DNA of 41,624 bases from Myxococcales bacterium. Its GTDB lineage: Bacteria; Myxococcota_A; Polyangia; Haliangiales; Haliangiaceae. The stretch covers positions 1 through 41,624 of the forward strand of contig JAAEPE010000486.1 in the NCBI GenBank assembly GCA_024222395.1, given 5' to 3'. The notes below the pieces were generated by a model. The model ran no database searches. It was given only the letters and a program-made list of their open reading frames with translations, and was not told the origin of the DNA. Positions 1 to 6,753 of the stretch are shown here, one piece after another; position 1 is the stretch's first letter; every line of letters starts with the position of its first letter. Both the position numbers and the translations under genes were made by a program.

Positions 1-145
1 CTCGATTGCCGGCATGCGTCCTGGAGGCAATGGAGAGGGAACTAGGATCTGCGTAAGCGTGGCGCGAAGAATGCTCGCCAGCTAGCCTCGGGGTGTCTTG
101 CTGTGCAAGAGGCCAGCTGTGGCCCAGCCAAGAAATACCGCTACA

Positions 146-1891
146 ATGAGGCCCATGTCTCGGAGCACAGTGCTGGCCATAGCTGGCCTCATCGGAATTC
201 TCGGCTCCGGGCTCACCATAGCGCTGGCTCAGAGCAGCGGCTCTATGCCGACAAAGCTGCACGAGGACATCGAGGTGCCGAAGGACCAACGCGCCGTGAC
301 GAGCGAGCGATTGGGCAGAGGCGTGCCCATCATCGGCCCAAAGCCTGAGGCTCGCCAGAATCCCACGGCCATCGCTTCGCAAGGCAAGCTGCTCCCCGAG
401 CCCAGTGGAGACGCTAGCGCCGAGAAGGGAGAGCCTGTGCACGGCCGCGGTGGCTTTGGCGCCGACCGCAAGACCGAGAGCCGAGCAGACTACTTCACCG
501 GCGCGGACAACGAGCTGCACTACATCGAAGTCTTCAATCCGTCGATCGTGCCGTTCAAGCGCATGAGTTCTCTGGACGCCGTTCGCGAAGACTACACGCT
601 CGTCACCAATTCCGCGGCTCGTGCCGATGTTGCAGTAGGGGGCGAGCCGAGGGCCGGTCGCGATCTATTTTGGGGCTCAGTGATGGTGCAGTTGCGCCCC
701 GGCTTTGATGTACCAATCCCGTCGGTGGCGGCTGGCATGCGCATCCTTTCCTACGAGACAACACCAGCAACCAATCTCATCTTCTCGAAAGACGCTGCCG
801 ACAACTACTACCTGCGCACCGACGAGGCGGGCTCCACAGGCACCTACAAAGCTGTCTTCCTGAGCGAAGCATCACCGAGCTACTTCGCGCCAGCGTCGCC
901 ACGCAACATGCTTGTCAGCGACATCCCCAAGGGCAAGGTCGCAAAGCTGCCCCCAAACGTGCAGCTCGCGGCACAGAGCGTGCTCGACAAGTTGCGCCTG
1001 CACGACAAGCAACCTGTAGACGAGGTGCTCAACGAGCTGGTGCGCTACTTCCGCTCCTTCGACGCCAAGTCCCCTCCCCAAAACACGGGCAACGTCTACC
1101 TAGATTTGGTCAACAGCCAGGCTGGCGTATGCCGCCACCGCTCGTTCGCATTCATGATTACCGCAAGTGCCGTGGGAATCCCCACCCGCTACGTCAGCAA
1201 TGAAGCGCATGCGTGGGTTGAGGTTTGGCTCCCCGATTCGAATTGGATGCGCATAGATCTGGGAGGCGCCGCCTCCACGCTAAACGTTAGCAATGCATCG
1301 GATAAGGCCATGTATCGGCCCAGGGGTGAAGATCCATTTCCGAAGCCAGAGGCCTACGAAGAGAACTACACCCGCCTTGAGGGAGATGTGAAGGGGCTAC
1401 GAGAGGAACAAATTGCGGAGAGACAAGAGACCTACGCAGGCTCAGGTGGGCAAGGAGAAGGCAATGGCAGCTTCTTCGGCGAGGGCGCGGGCGAGGCAGA
1501 GTCGGAAGACCCATTTGACGACGAAGGGCCGCTAGCCGGCCCTGGGAGCAATTTGCCTGAAACTGTCGACGAAAGGGGAGCAGACAAAATCCCCACTCGC
1601 GCGCAGGTCACCCTCTCGGCCGACACAGGGTATCGCGGCGAGTCCTTTGACGTAACGGCGTCCCTTGTCGATGTAGACGGTAACGGGATAGGTGGCATGT
1701 TGCTCAACGTCTTTATTGCGCCTGCGGGGAACGGTGGCAATGATTCCTTCCGCATTGGCCGAGGCGTAACCAACGACGAGGGCCTGGCGATAATTACCGT
1801 CGAGCTTCCCACCGACGAGGACCTCCGGATCTATGAGGTCTATGTGGGCTACAACGGCAACAAGACATACCAGAATACCGTTTCCAAGTAG
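146..1891 (+). CDS. Secreted transglutaminase-like (Cys-His-Asp) protein with C-terminal Ig-like domain
   Basis: Probably an exported cysteine-protease-fold (transglutaminase-like) protein acting in the periplasm or at the surface. The frame is open from a TTG at 98, but the ATG at 146 gives a clean signal peptide (MRPMSRSTVLAIAG followed by a hydrophobic stretch ending in ALAQ), so I start there. Counting from the TTG, the core shows Cys345 (AGVCRHRS), His371 (NEAHAWVEVW) and Asp387 (WMRIDLGG), the spacing expected of the transglutaminase-like catalytic triad. Residues about 450-515 are Gly/Glu/Asp-rich linker. The last 80 residues (VTLSADTGYRGESFDVTASL to the end) read as a bacterial Ig-like beta-sandwich. 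The substrate is unknown; the family includes peptidases and cross-linking enzymes. The next gene converges on it. Confident in the fold, not in the role. Confidence 0.85.
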   Translation: MRPMSRSTVLAIAGLIGILGSGLTIALAQSSGSMPTKLHEDIEVPKDQRAVTSERLGRGVPIIGPKPEARQNPTAIASQGKLLPEPSGDASAEKGEPVHGRGGFGADRKTESRADYFTGADNELHYIEVFNPSIVPFKRMSSLDAVREDYTLVTNSAARADVAVGGEPRAGRDLFWGSVMVQLRPGFDVPIPSVAAGMRILSYETTPATNLIFSKDAADNYYLRTDEAGSTGTYKAVFLSEASPSYFAPASPRNMLVSDIPKGKVAKLPPNVQLAAQSVLDKLRLHDKQPVDEVLNELVRYFRSFDAKSPPQNTGNVYLDLVNSQAGVCRHRSFAFMITASAVGIPTRYVSNEAHAWVEVWLPDSNWMRIDLGGAASTLNVSNASDKAMYRPRGEDPFPKPEAYEENYTRLEGDVKGLREEQIAERQETYAGSGGQGEGNGSFFGEGAGEAESEDPFDDEGPLAGPGSNLPETVDERGADKIPTRAQVTLSADTGYRGESFDVTASLVDVDGNGIGGMLLNVFIAPAGNGGNDSFRIGRGVTNDEGLAIITVELPTDEDLRIYEVYVGYNGNKTYQNTVSK

Positions 1892-1908
1892 CTCACCAAT
1901 GGTGGCGT

Positions 1909-1928
1909 AGTGCCATAAAGGTAGCACT
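1909..1928 (+). other. Short stem-loop after the transglutaminase gene
   Basis: AGTGC (1909-1913) pairs with GCACT (1924-1928) 18 nt after the TAG stop. No T-tract follows, so it is at best a weak or Rho-assisted transcript end. Confidence 0.3.
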
Positions 1929-1966
1929 TGATGCCCCCTGGTTTGCAGACACCCTGCTAAGTATTC

Positions 1967-2022
1967 CTAGAGAGCCATTCAATAATCCCGCGAGCGCTCG
2001 CTATTGTTGGAAGGCTCTCTAG
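1967..2022. terminator. CTAG-bounded 56-bp hairpin between convergent genes
   Basis: Perfect 10-bp arms CTAGAGAGCC (1967-1976) and GGCTCTCTAG (2013-2022). The stem continues inward after one A·A mismatch through about nine further pairs, including G·T wobbles, to a GC-rich self-complementary core at 1990-2001. The outer CTAG (2019-2022) contains the stop codon of the minus-strand gene. Its position between two converging genes suggests a bidirectional transcript end, but there is no clear T-tract. Confidence 0.6.
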
Positions 2023-2666
2023 TAGCTCAGGTCGAGAGGCACCATAACCACGGTAGCTGCGCCCGTACTCGGAAATCGCATGCCACGGATGGCCTTTCCA
2101 GCGCATGGGTAGAGCCCGTTCTTGAGCAAGTAGCTCGGTGCCCGCACGCGTACCTTACCGATGCCTCCGTTGCCATTGACCAAGAACTTGAGAGTAATGT
2201 TGGCTGCCAATTCCGCCTGACCACGAGCATCCGCTATGCAGCGCATTAGAGCGTTCTGCCCGCCATTGACGGCAGAGCTAATCTCGCCCTGCTCTAGGCT
2301 GCGCCCGCCACCGCCACTCGACATGTCGAGGTTGCGCTCGGGAAGGTTCACCGCTGGGCCCTGCCACACCATCTTGCGGTCCGCAGCGGTGAGTTGCACG
2401 CGCTCATCAATTTCTTGCAGCCCCACTTCTTTGCCAGCGCGCCTGCCCTTCTTGCCCCGGCGCTTGCCCCGGCGCTTGCCACCGCTCGTCTTTTCTTCTA
2501 CTGGGCCCGCATCCGGCTGGGCTACCGCTACAGCTTCACTCTCGCTACCCCACGGCTTCTCGAGCGCCAAGTACGTCCCTGCCGTTCCAAGCACGAGACC
2601 TAGGCCTATTCCGAGTACAAACGAAGAGCTCACGAGAATCAAACTATCACGGTTGTCAACGCGCAA
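2019..2666 (-). CDS. AgmX/PglI C-terminal-domain (TonB-like) membrane protein
   Basis: A 215-residue protein starting at TTG. One N-terminal membrane segment (about residues 9-33) is followed by a strongly basic Lys/Arg/Gly-rich linker (residues 60-80) and a C-terminal domain from about 125. Cys143 (MRCIADARG) and Cys188 (LYPCAGKAIRGMRFP) bracket the domain in the way seen in the AgmX/PglI C-terminal family of myxobacterial gliding and adventurous-motility proteins, which resembles the TonB C-terminal domain. It is probably inner-membrane anchored with the C-terminal domain in the periplasm. The start is only 21 bp from that of the divergent protease gene and has no obvious ribosome site, so the N-terminus is uncertain. 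No motility genes lie nearby, so a role in motility is not implied. Confidence 0.8.
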   Translation of the reverse strand: MRVDNRDSLILVSSSFVLGIGLGLVLGTAGTYLALEKPWGSESEAVAVAQPDAGPVEEKTSGGKRRGKRRGKKGRRAGKEVGLQEIDERVQLTAADRKMVWQGPAVNLPERNLDMSSGGGGRSLEQGEISSAVNGGQNALMRCIADARGQAELAANITLKFLVNGNGGIGKVRVRAPSYLLKNGLYPCAGKAIRGMRFPSTGAATVVMVPLDLSY

Positions 2667-2687
2667 TGTGTCCGCGTACCGTGCCCT

Positions 2688-3431
2688 GTGCCCTCTCGAC
2701 AGCTAGGCGTTGGCGATGCTCTCGCTGCGAGCATCTTGAGTCTCGCCCTCTTCATGCTCATCGGTGCCCAGCTCGCGGCCCAAGGGGCCGTCGGAATCAT
2801 GGCGGCACAACTCACAAGCTTTGCCCTCCCCGCCCTATTGGTCACCCGGGCCAAGACTGGGAGTTTCGCCCCGCAGGGACTCCGCGCCTTTCCTCTTCAC
2901 GCAGCCGCAGCGCCCCTACTCATCGGCGCAACTCTTTGGATTTGGAACCTGCACTGGGTTGCACCCATTGGCGCCGACTGGGCGAGCATCGAGCAGATTG
3001 CCAAGCTCGACACATTTTTCGCTCTCGAGTCGAGACCACTTTGGAAGAGCCTGCTTTTGTTCGCCATCGTCCCCGCGTTTTGCGAAGAACTCCTACACCG
3101 AGGTCTACTGATGCCAGCACTCTGCAAACGCCTTGGCGCACCAGCAGGCCTAGTGCTCGCGGCCCTGCTCTTTGGTCTCTCCCACTTCAATCTATCGAGA
3201 CTCTTGCCGACGGCTGTCCTTGGGCTCATTGCTGGCGGCGTCAGATTGCGGACAGGATCTCTGTGGCCGTGCATGCTCTTGCACGCCATTTACAACGGAA
3301 GCCTCCTGGTGGCCGCCAATTCAGTGTGGGCTCCTCCAGCGTATATGGCCTGGATTGCCGCCGGCGCGACCACAGCGGGCGCTCTGTGGCTGCACAGGAC
3401 GACTCCAATGCGGTCAGATCTATTTTTGTAA
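2688..3431 (+). CDS. CPBP-family intramembrane glutamic protease (CAAX-like)
   Basis: A 247-residue polytopic membrane protein starting at GTG. It carries the ABI/CPBP (CAAX protease and bacteriocin-processing) motifs in order: E133-E134 and R138 in FCEELLHRG, His166 in LFGLSHFN, and His199/Asn203 in LLHAIYN. These are the residues that form the active site in Rce1-type enzymes. About six to eight hydrophobic segments are visible. Its substrate cannot be predicted. An ATG at 2754 is an alternative start but would remove part of the first membrane segment. The CRP-like regulator begins 50 bp downstream on the same strand and may be co-transcribed. Confidence 0.88.
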   Translation: MPSRQLGVGDALAASILSLALFMLIGAQLAAQGAVGIMAAQLTSFALPALLVTRAKTGSFAPQGLRAFPLHAAAAPLLIGATLWIWNLHWVAPIGADWASIEQIAKLDTFFALESRPLWKSLLLFAIVPAFCEELLHRGLLMPALCKRLGAPAGLVLAALLFGLSHFNLSRLLPTAVLGLIAGGVRLRTGSLWPCMLLHAIYNGSLLVAANSVWAPPAYMAWIAAGATTAGALWLHRTTPMRSDLFL

Positions 3432-3463
3432 GCGCAAACACACGATTGCCGAAGTCTGAAAGC

Positions 3464-3480
3464 GCTGATACATTATCAGC
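3464..3480. promoter_or_regulatory. Perfect 7-3-7 palindrome at the CRP-like gene start
   Basis: GCTGATA-CAT-TATCAGC is a perfect inverted repeat ending two bases before the GTG start at 3482. It could be an operator (possibly autoregulatory, since the gene encodes a CRP/FNR-type regulator) or an RNA hairpin that controls initiation. Its core TGAT-N5-ATCA resembles but does not equal the FNR consensus spacing. Confidence 0.5.
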
Positions 3481-3481
3481 C

Positions 3482-4171
3482 GTGCAAGAGAATAAGCGAA
3501 CCCTCTGGTACCTGAAGAAGGTCCCGCTGCTCGCCGGCATTGGCTCGGACCTGATGGCTCGCTTGTCCGAATGCGTCGAGCTTCGCGAAGTGCGGCGCCG
3601 AGAAGTCGTCTATCTGCCCGGTGATCCAGGAGAGTCGCTCTTCCTGGTCAACGGTGGGCGCGTAAGAATCTCGAAAGTGACTCGCGATGGCAAGGCGCTA
3701 ACCCTCAACTATTGCGGCCCGTCTGAGATCTTTGGCGAGACCTGCCTGGTTGACGGCGGCCCTAGGCAAGAGATGGCCGAGGCAATAGAGAACTCAATGA
3801 TCAGTGAGATTGGTCGCGAAGTCTTCGAGGACTTTCTCTCAAAAAGCGCCGACCTAGGCCTGCGAACAACCAAGCTCTTGGCCGCTCGCCGACTGCACTT
3901 GGAAAACAAGGTTGAGACCCTCGTCTTTCGAGATGTCACTTCCAAACTTGCCGAGCTCCTTCTCGAACTCGCCGAGAAATACGGTGTGGAAGACAGCCGG
4001 GGAACACTCATCGCCCTGAAGATCACGCACCAAGAGTTGGCAAACCTCATCGGCTCCACACGTGAAACGGTCTCTCTTACTCTCAGCCAGTTCAAGCGTA
4101 AAGACCTGCTCACAACCGATGGACGCAAGGTCATCGTTACCGATAGCGAAAGCCTGCGGGCTCTCTACTAA
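3482..4171 (+). CDS. CRP/FNR-family transcriptional regulator
   Basis: A 229-residue regulator. The frame is open far upstream (to 2666) but everything before 3482 is out-of-frame antisense to the protease gene; the GTG at 3482 (VQENKRTLWYLKKVPLLAGI) matches where CRP-type proteins begin. Residues about 12-125 form the cyclic-nucleotide-binding-like beta-roll (YLPGDPGESLFLVNGGRVRI, FGETCLVDGG), followed by the dimer helix and a C-terminal helix-turn-helix (THQELANLIGSTRETVSLTL) with recognition-helix residues STRETV typical of the family. No N-terminal cysteine cluster is present, so it is not an iron-sulfur FNR. The effector is unknown. The MITE-like element begins 5 bp after the stop. Confidence 0.9.
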   Translation: MQENKRTLWYLKKVPLLAGIGSDLMARLSECVELREVRRREVVYLPGDPGESLFLVNGGRVRISKVTRDGKALTLNYCGPSEIFGETCLVDGGPRQEMAEAIENSMISEIGREVFEDFLSKSADLGLRTTKLLAARRLHLENKVETLVFRDVTSKLAELLLELAEKYGVEDSRGTLIALKITHQELANLIGSTRETVSLTLSQFKRKDLLTTDGRKVIVTDSESLRALY

Positions 4172-4175
4172 GAGT

Positions 4176-4337
4176 CTAGACCGCCGAGCGTAGACAATGA
4201 TCGGTCTAATGGTCCTGCTGTCCCGATTGCAGCGTTGCTCATTTCGTCATTTGCCCCGGCAAAATCCTCATTCGCGCCTTGCACTCGAAAAATCAGAACT
4301 CACCATCCTCGGTCATTCTTTTCGCTCCACGGTCTAG
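4176..4337 (+). repeat. 162-bp MITE-like element, copy A
   Basis: Bounded by CTAG at both ends and by imperfect terminal inverted repeats (left CTAGACCGCCGAGCG; right end ...CGCTCCACGGTCTAG). Aligned without gaps to the reverse complement of 37542-37703, also exactly 162 bp, I count 6 mismatches over the first 110 bp and 18 over the last 52 (about 85% overall). No ORF of its own. CTAG is palindromic and may be the target-site duplication, as produced by some IS5-type transposases (inference). The last 45 bp are read as the 3' end of the UvrA-like gene. Confidence 0.85.
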
Positions 4338-5549
4338 CGTCGGGCTTGGGCGCCCTTGGCCACGCAATCGAACCGTGCCGGGCTCATCGCCCGCCTCAAG
4401 CATCACGTACCAGTCGGCCTCAGAGGCTAGCTGTGCATCTGCGGAGACGATAATCAGAGAGTCCCCTGCAGACACTCTCTTCTGCAGAAATTCCACTGTG
4501 CTCTCTCGCACTGCCGGGCTTAGTTCGGCAGTGGGCTCCTCGAGTACATAGAGCGCCTTGCACAATCCGCCGCTCAGAACTTCACCGAGTCGCAAAGACC
4601 GCGCTCCGGATTCATCGAGTTCCTCCGTTCGCTGCCCTAGCCTAAGCGCCCCAAGCCCGAGAGCTTTCGCCGCCTGCACTCTCCGCACAAACTGGGCGCG
4701 CAGAGAGTGCGCGGCCTCTGACTCGGAGCATGTCAGCAAGGATTCCACGACCTCTGGTAAGTCCGCTATGGCGACTTCATAGAGTTCGGCTACGCCAAGC
4801 CCCACGAACGAGCTCGCAAATGCCTCTCGCCCAAGCCCCGTTCCTTCACAAACTTGGCAAGCCTGCCACGTCAGATAGGGAGTTAGACTCGCAAGGCTCT
4901 CCGCGCCACGCCCCAAGGAGCTTCTAACCAGTCGACGTTCCACATCGTGCACAACCCCCTTGAAGTTGCTCTCCGGCGAGCCATAAAGGACCACGGTCTG
5001 CATCGAAGCTCCGAGGTCGCACCAAGGGACGTCTAGTTGCAGGCCGAGCTGCGAAGCGAGCCCTTGCAGGACACCTGAGTAGAACTTCGCGTTTGTCTCG
5101 GACCAAAGCGCAATTGCCCCATCTGCGATGCTTTTTTGCGGGTCTGGCACCAGTGCCTTCGTCGCGACCGTTGCCCGACGACCGGCGCCAGAGCAAACCT
5201 CGCAATGCCCCAAGTCCGACTTGCCCAGGGCGCGCGATAGCAAGGACAGCATGCCAAGGACCTGCCCGACACGGGCATTCGCGGGCCAGGTGCCATCACT
5301 GTGGCGAAAGACGAAGGTTGTCCGGAGACCATCAACCGAACCAAGCTCCTGCGGGGCCAAGCGAGCCTGAGAAGGTAACCATGTCGGCGCCAGGAGCGGC
5401 GCCATCTGGTGTTGGGCTTCTGCGGCGATAAGACCAAAGGCCAAGCGCTGCGCAGCATCCCCACCAGGACTGCTCACCACCACGAGAGCTTCGAGCGGAA
5501 TGTCGAGATCGAGCGACTGCAGTGCGCCGCGCAGTTGGAGCCTCGCCAT
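4293..5549 (-). CDS. Half-length UvrA-like protein with degenerate ATPase motifs (pseudo-ATPase)
   Basis: A 418-residue protein that aligns by eye to the N-terminal ABC half of the excision-repair ATPase UvrA and then stops. Family landmarks remain: LRGALQSLDLDIP at the N-terminus, paired CxxC at 116/119 (CEVCSGAG) and 231/234 (CQVCEGTG), VPDPQKSIADGAIALW, and ALYVLEEPT. Every catalytic motif has changed. The Walker A loop reads SSPGGDAAQR (residues 26-35), with Ala33 in place of the Lys. The LSGGEAQR signature is LDESGARS (311-318). Walker B Asp is Glu337, and the switch His is Ala370 (IIVSAD). ATP hydrolysis is therefore unlikely, yet the frame is intact over 1.2 kb. The last 15 codons come from the MITE-like element. 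It lies downstream of a DUF3108 lipoprotein on the same strand. Function unknown. Confidence 0.8.
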   Translation of the reverse strand: MARLQLRGALQSLDLDIPLEALVVVSSPGGDAAQRLAFGLIAAEAQHQMAPLLAPTWLPSQARLAPQELGSVDGLRTTFVFRHSDGTWPANARVGQVLGMLSLLSRALGKSDLGHCEVCSGAGRRATVATKALVPDPQKSIADGAIALWSETNAKFYSGVLQGLASQLGLQLDVPWCDLGASMQTVVLYGSPESNFKGVVHDVERRLVRSSLGRGAESLASLTPYLTWQACQVCEGTGLGREAFASSFVGLGVAELYEVAIADLPEVVESLLTCSESEAAHSLRAQFVRRVQAAKALGLGALRLGQRTEELDESGARSLRLGEVLSGGLCKALYVLEEPTAELSPAVRESTVEFLQKRVSAGDSLIIVSADAQLASEADWYVMLEAGDEPGTVRLRGQGRPSPTLDRGAKRMTEDGEF

Positions 5550-5558
5550 GGGGGCCGT

Positions 5559-5738
5559 CTATATGCCCTGTGCAGTCCCCTGCGCCAGGATTAGTGCATC
5601 GTATCCGATTTCTGCTCGATGTTTCGCTAGCGTGAGACGCTCGCGACGGGTGTCGTTCATCAAACAAGGCGTGAGCAGCAACCTTGCTGGGGCAAGGGCG
5701 GCGCGAACAACGCCGTCAGACGGAGAAGAACCGAGCAA
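5559..5738 (-). CDS. Possible 59-residue ORF upstream of the UvrA-like gene
   Basis: An open frame from TTG (5738) to TAG fills most of the 220-bp gap between the DUF3108 and UvrA-like genes. Its stop lies 9 bp before the UvrA-like ATG. The predicted product has a hydrophobic stretch (AALAPARLLLTPCL) followed by MNDTRRERLTLAKHRAEIGY and ends ALILAQGTAQGI. An internal ATG at 5660 would give 33 residues. I recognise no family. It could be a small gene, a leader peptide, or a remnant of a gene truncated at its 5' end. Confidence 0.35.
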   Translation of the reverse strand: MLGSSPSDGVVRAALAPARLLLTPCLMNDTRRERLTLAKHRAEIGYDALILAQGTAQGI

Positions 5739-5769
5739 GCGCTTGCGAGCTTATTGTTCGGCTCTCGAG

Positions 5770-6654
5770 CTAACGAGTGCTCACGCGTCTATCCGGCCGG
5801 CGATACTCAACGAGCTCCAGCCGCAGGTCGCCGTATTCGGTTTTCGCCATCACCAAGAGTGGCAGTCGCGATACATCATCGCTGATCCAGATGCTGTAGT
5901 TGCGAGGCTTCTTGGACTTGAGATCAGCCAGACTACGAGTAACTCTCTGAGCAACGCCATCGATGCGGATCGCCGGTCGGCGACCCATGGTGGTGGTAAT
6001 TGTCTCGTGGACACCCACCCGCATCGAGCTGCGCCAGAGGCGGCGGCCGCTCAAGAGGAAGAAGGACTTCTCATCGCCGTCCTCGGGCTCCCACGCTCGA
6101 ATTCGGCCGAGTATGGCGTGGGCGTCGAAGGCATAAGCGTCGGCCGGCAGCTTCTGCTTGGCGTGCCGTACCTTGCCGTTCTTGGGTTTGTAGTCGATGG
6201 CAAAGGGACCAGTCTTTCCGCCACCTAGGTCGCTGTCAACCGAAGCCTCCTTCTTGCCAAACTTTGACTGGGCTTCGTGCTTGAGCACAACGCCTTCATC
6301 CAAGTCGACCCAGGTAAATACCTGATCTCGGACTTGCTTGATAGCTACCAGCACGCCGGCGCTTCGCACAAGCGACTGCACGATAATGACCGAGCGACCA
6401 TCCATGACTCCCGGCTCACCAACCCCGAGTACGGCAGTCCCTCCGAGGACCCCGCGTAGGGAGATATCGAATGACATGCTCTCCCCTGGGATGAAGAGAC
6501 TGGCAGAAGGCTGCATAGTCTCGACCGGCAAGACCTCGGGCAAGGCGATGGACTCGACGCTGAGAGGTGCTTGCGAGTTCGCTCCACAGGCGCCACCGAG
6601 CGCCAAGAGCACAGCTCCGGTCGCCAGTATTCGCCCAGTATGAATCAAACTCAC
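5770..6654 (-). CDS. DUF3108-domain lipoprotein
   Basis: A 294-residue exported protein starting at GTG, with an AGGA ribosome site about 8 bp upstream. The N-terminus is a signal peptide ending at LALGGAC, where Cys23 is a plausible lipidation site although the lipobox is not ideal. The mature part (IPGESMSFDISLRGVLGGTA, then a beta-rich region to the C-terminus with SLADLKSKKPRNYSIWISDD and RLPLLVMAKTEYGDLRLELV) matches the DUF3108 family, periplasmic beta-barrel-like proteins of unknown function. It is transcribed divergently from pdxA across a 99-bp gap and may lead an operon with the small ORF and UvrA-like gene downstream. Confidence 0.85.
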   Translation of the reverse strand: MSLIHTGRILATGAVLLALGGACGANSQAPLSVESIALPEVLPVETMQPSASLFIPGESMSFDISLRGVLGGTAVLGVGEPGVMDGRSVIIVQSLVRSAGVLVAIKQVRDQVFTWVDLDEGVVLKHEAQSKFGKKEASVDSDLGGGKTGPFAIDYKPKNGKVRHAKQKLPADAYAFDAHAILGRIRAWEPEDGDEKSFFLLSGRRLWRSSMRVGVHETITTTMGRRPAIRIDGVAQRVTRSLADLKSKKPRNYSIWISDDVSRLPLLVMAKTEYGDLRLELVEYRRPDRRVSTR

Positions 6655-6704
6655 AATATTCCTGTTATAAGGGTGACCGAGGCTGGGAAGGCTTGCAAGT
6701 GTTT

Positions 6705-6712
6705 GTGATCAC
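6705..6712. promoter_or_regulatory. GTGATCAC palindrome in the DUF3108/pdxA divergent promoter region
   Basis: The 8-bp palindrome in context TGTGATCACGCAC lies in the 99-bp gap between divergent genes. The same TGTGATCACGnAC string occurs before the Ser/Thr kinase gene at 15471. Possible operator half shared by two promoters. Confidence 0.3.
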
Positions 6713-6753
6713 GCACTGCAGCATGCCAACTCCCCACTCGCTCACCTAAGTCT

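Noticed and set aside
2666..3481. Open frame of 272 codons in front of the CRP-like protein
   Set aside because: It is a +1/-1 shadow of the CPBP protease gene with patternless Arg/Pro/Ser-rich translation; the regulator itself begins at GTG 3482.
5500..6228. 242-codon plus-strand ORF across the DUF3108 gene
   Set aside because: Antisense shadow; the minus strand has the signal peptide and DUF3108 motifs.
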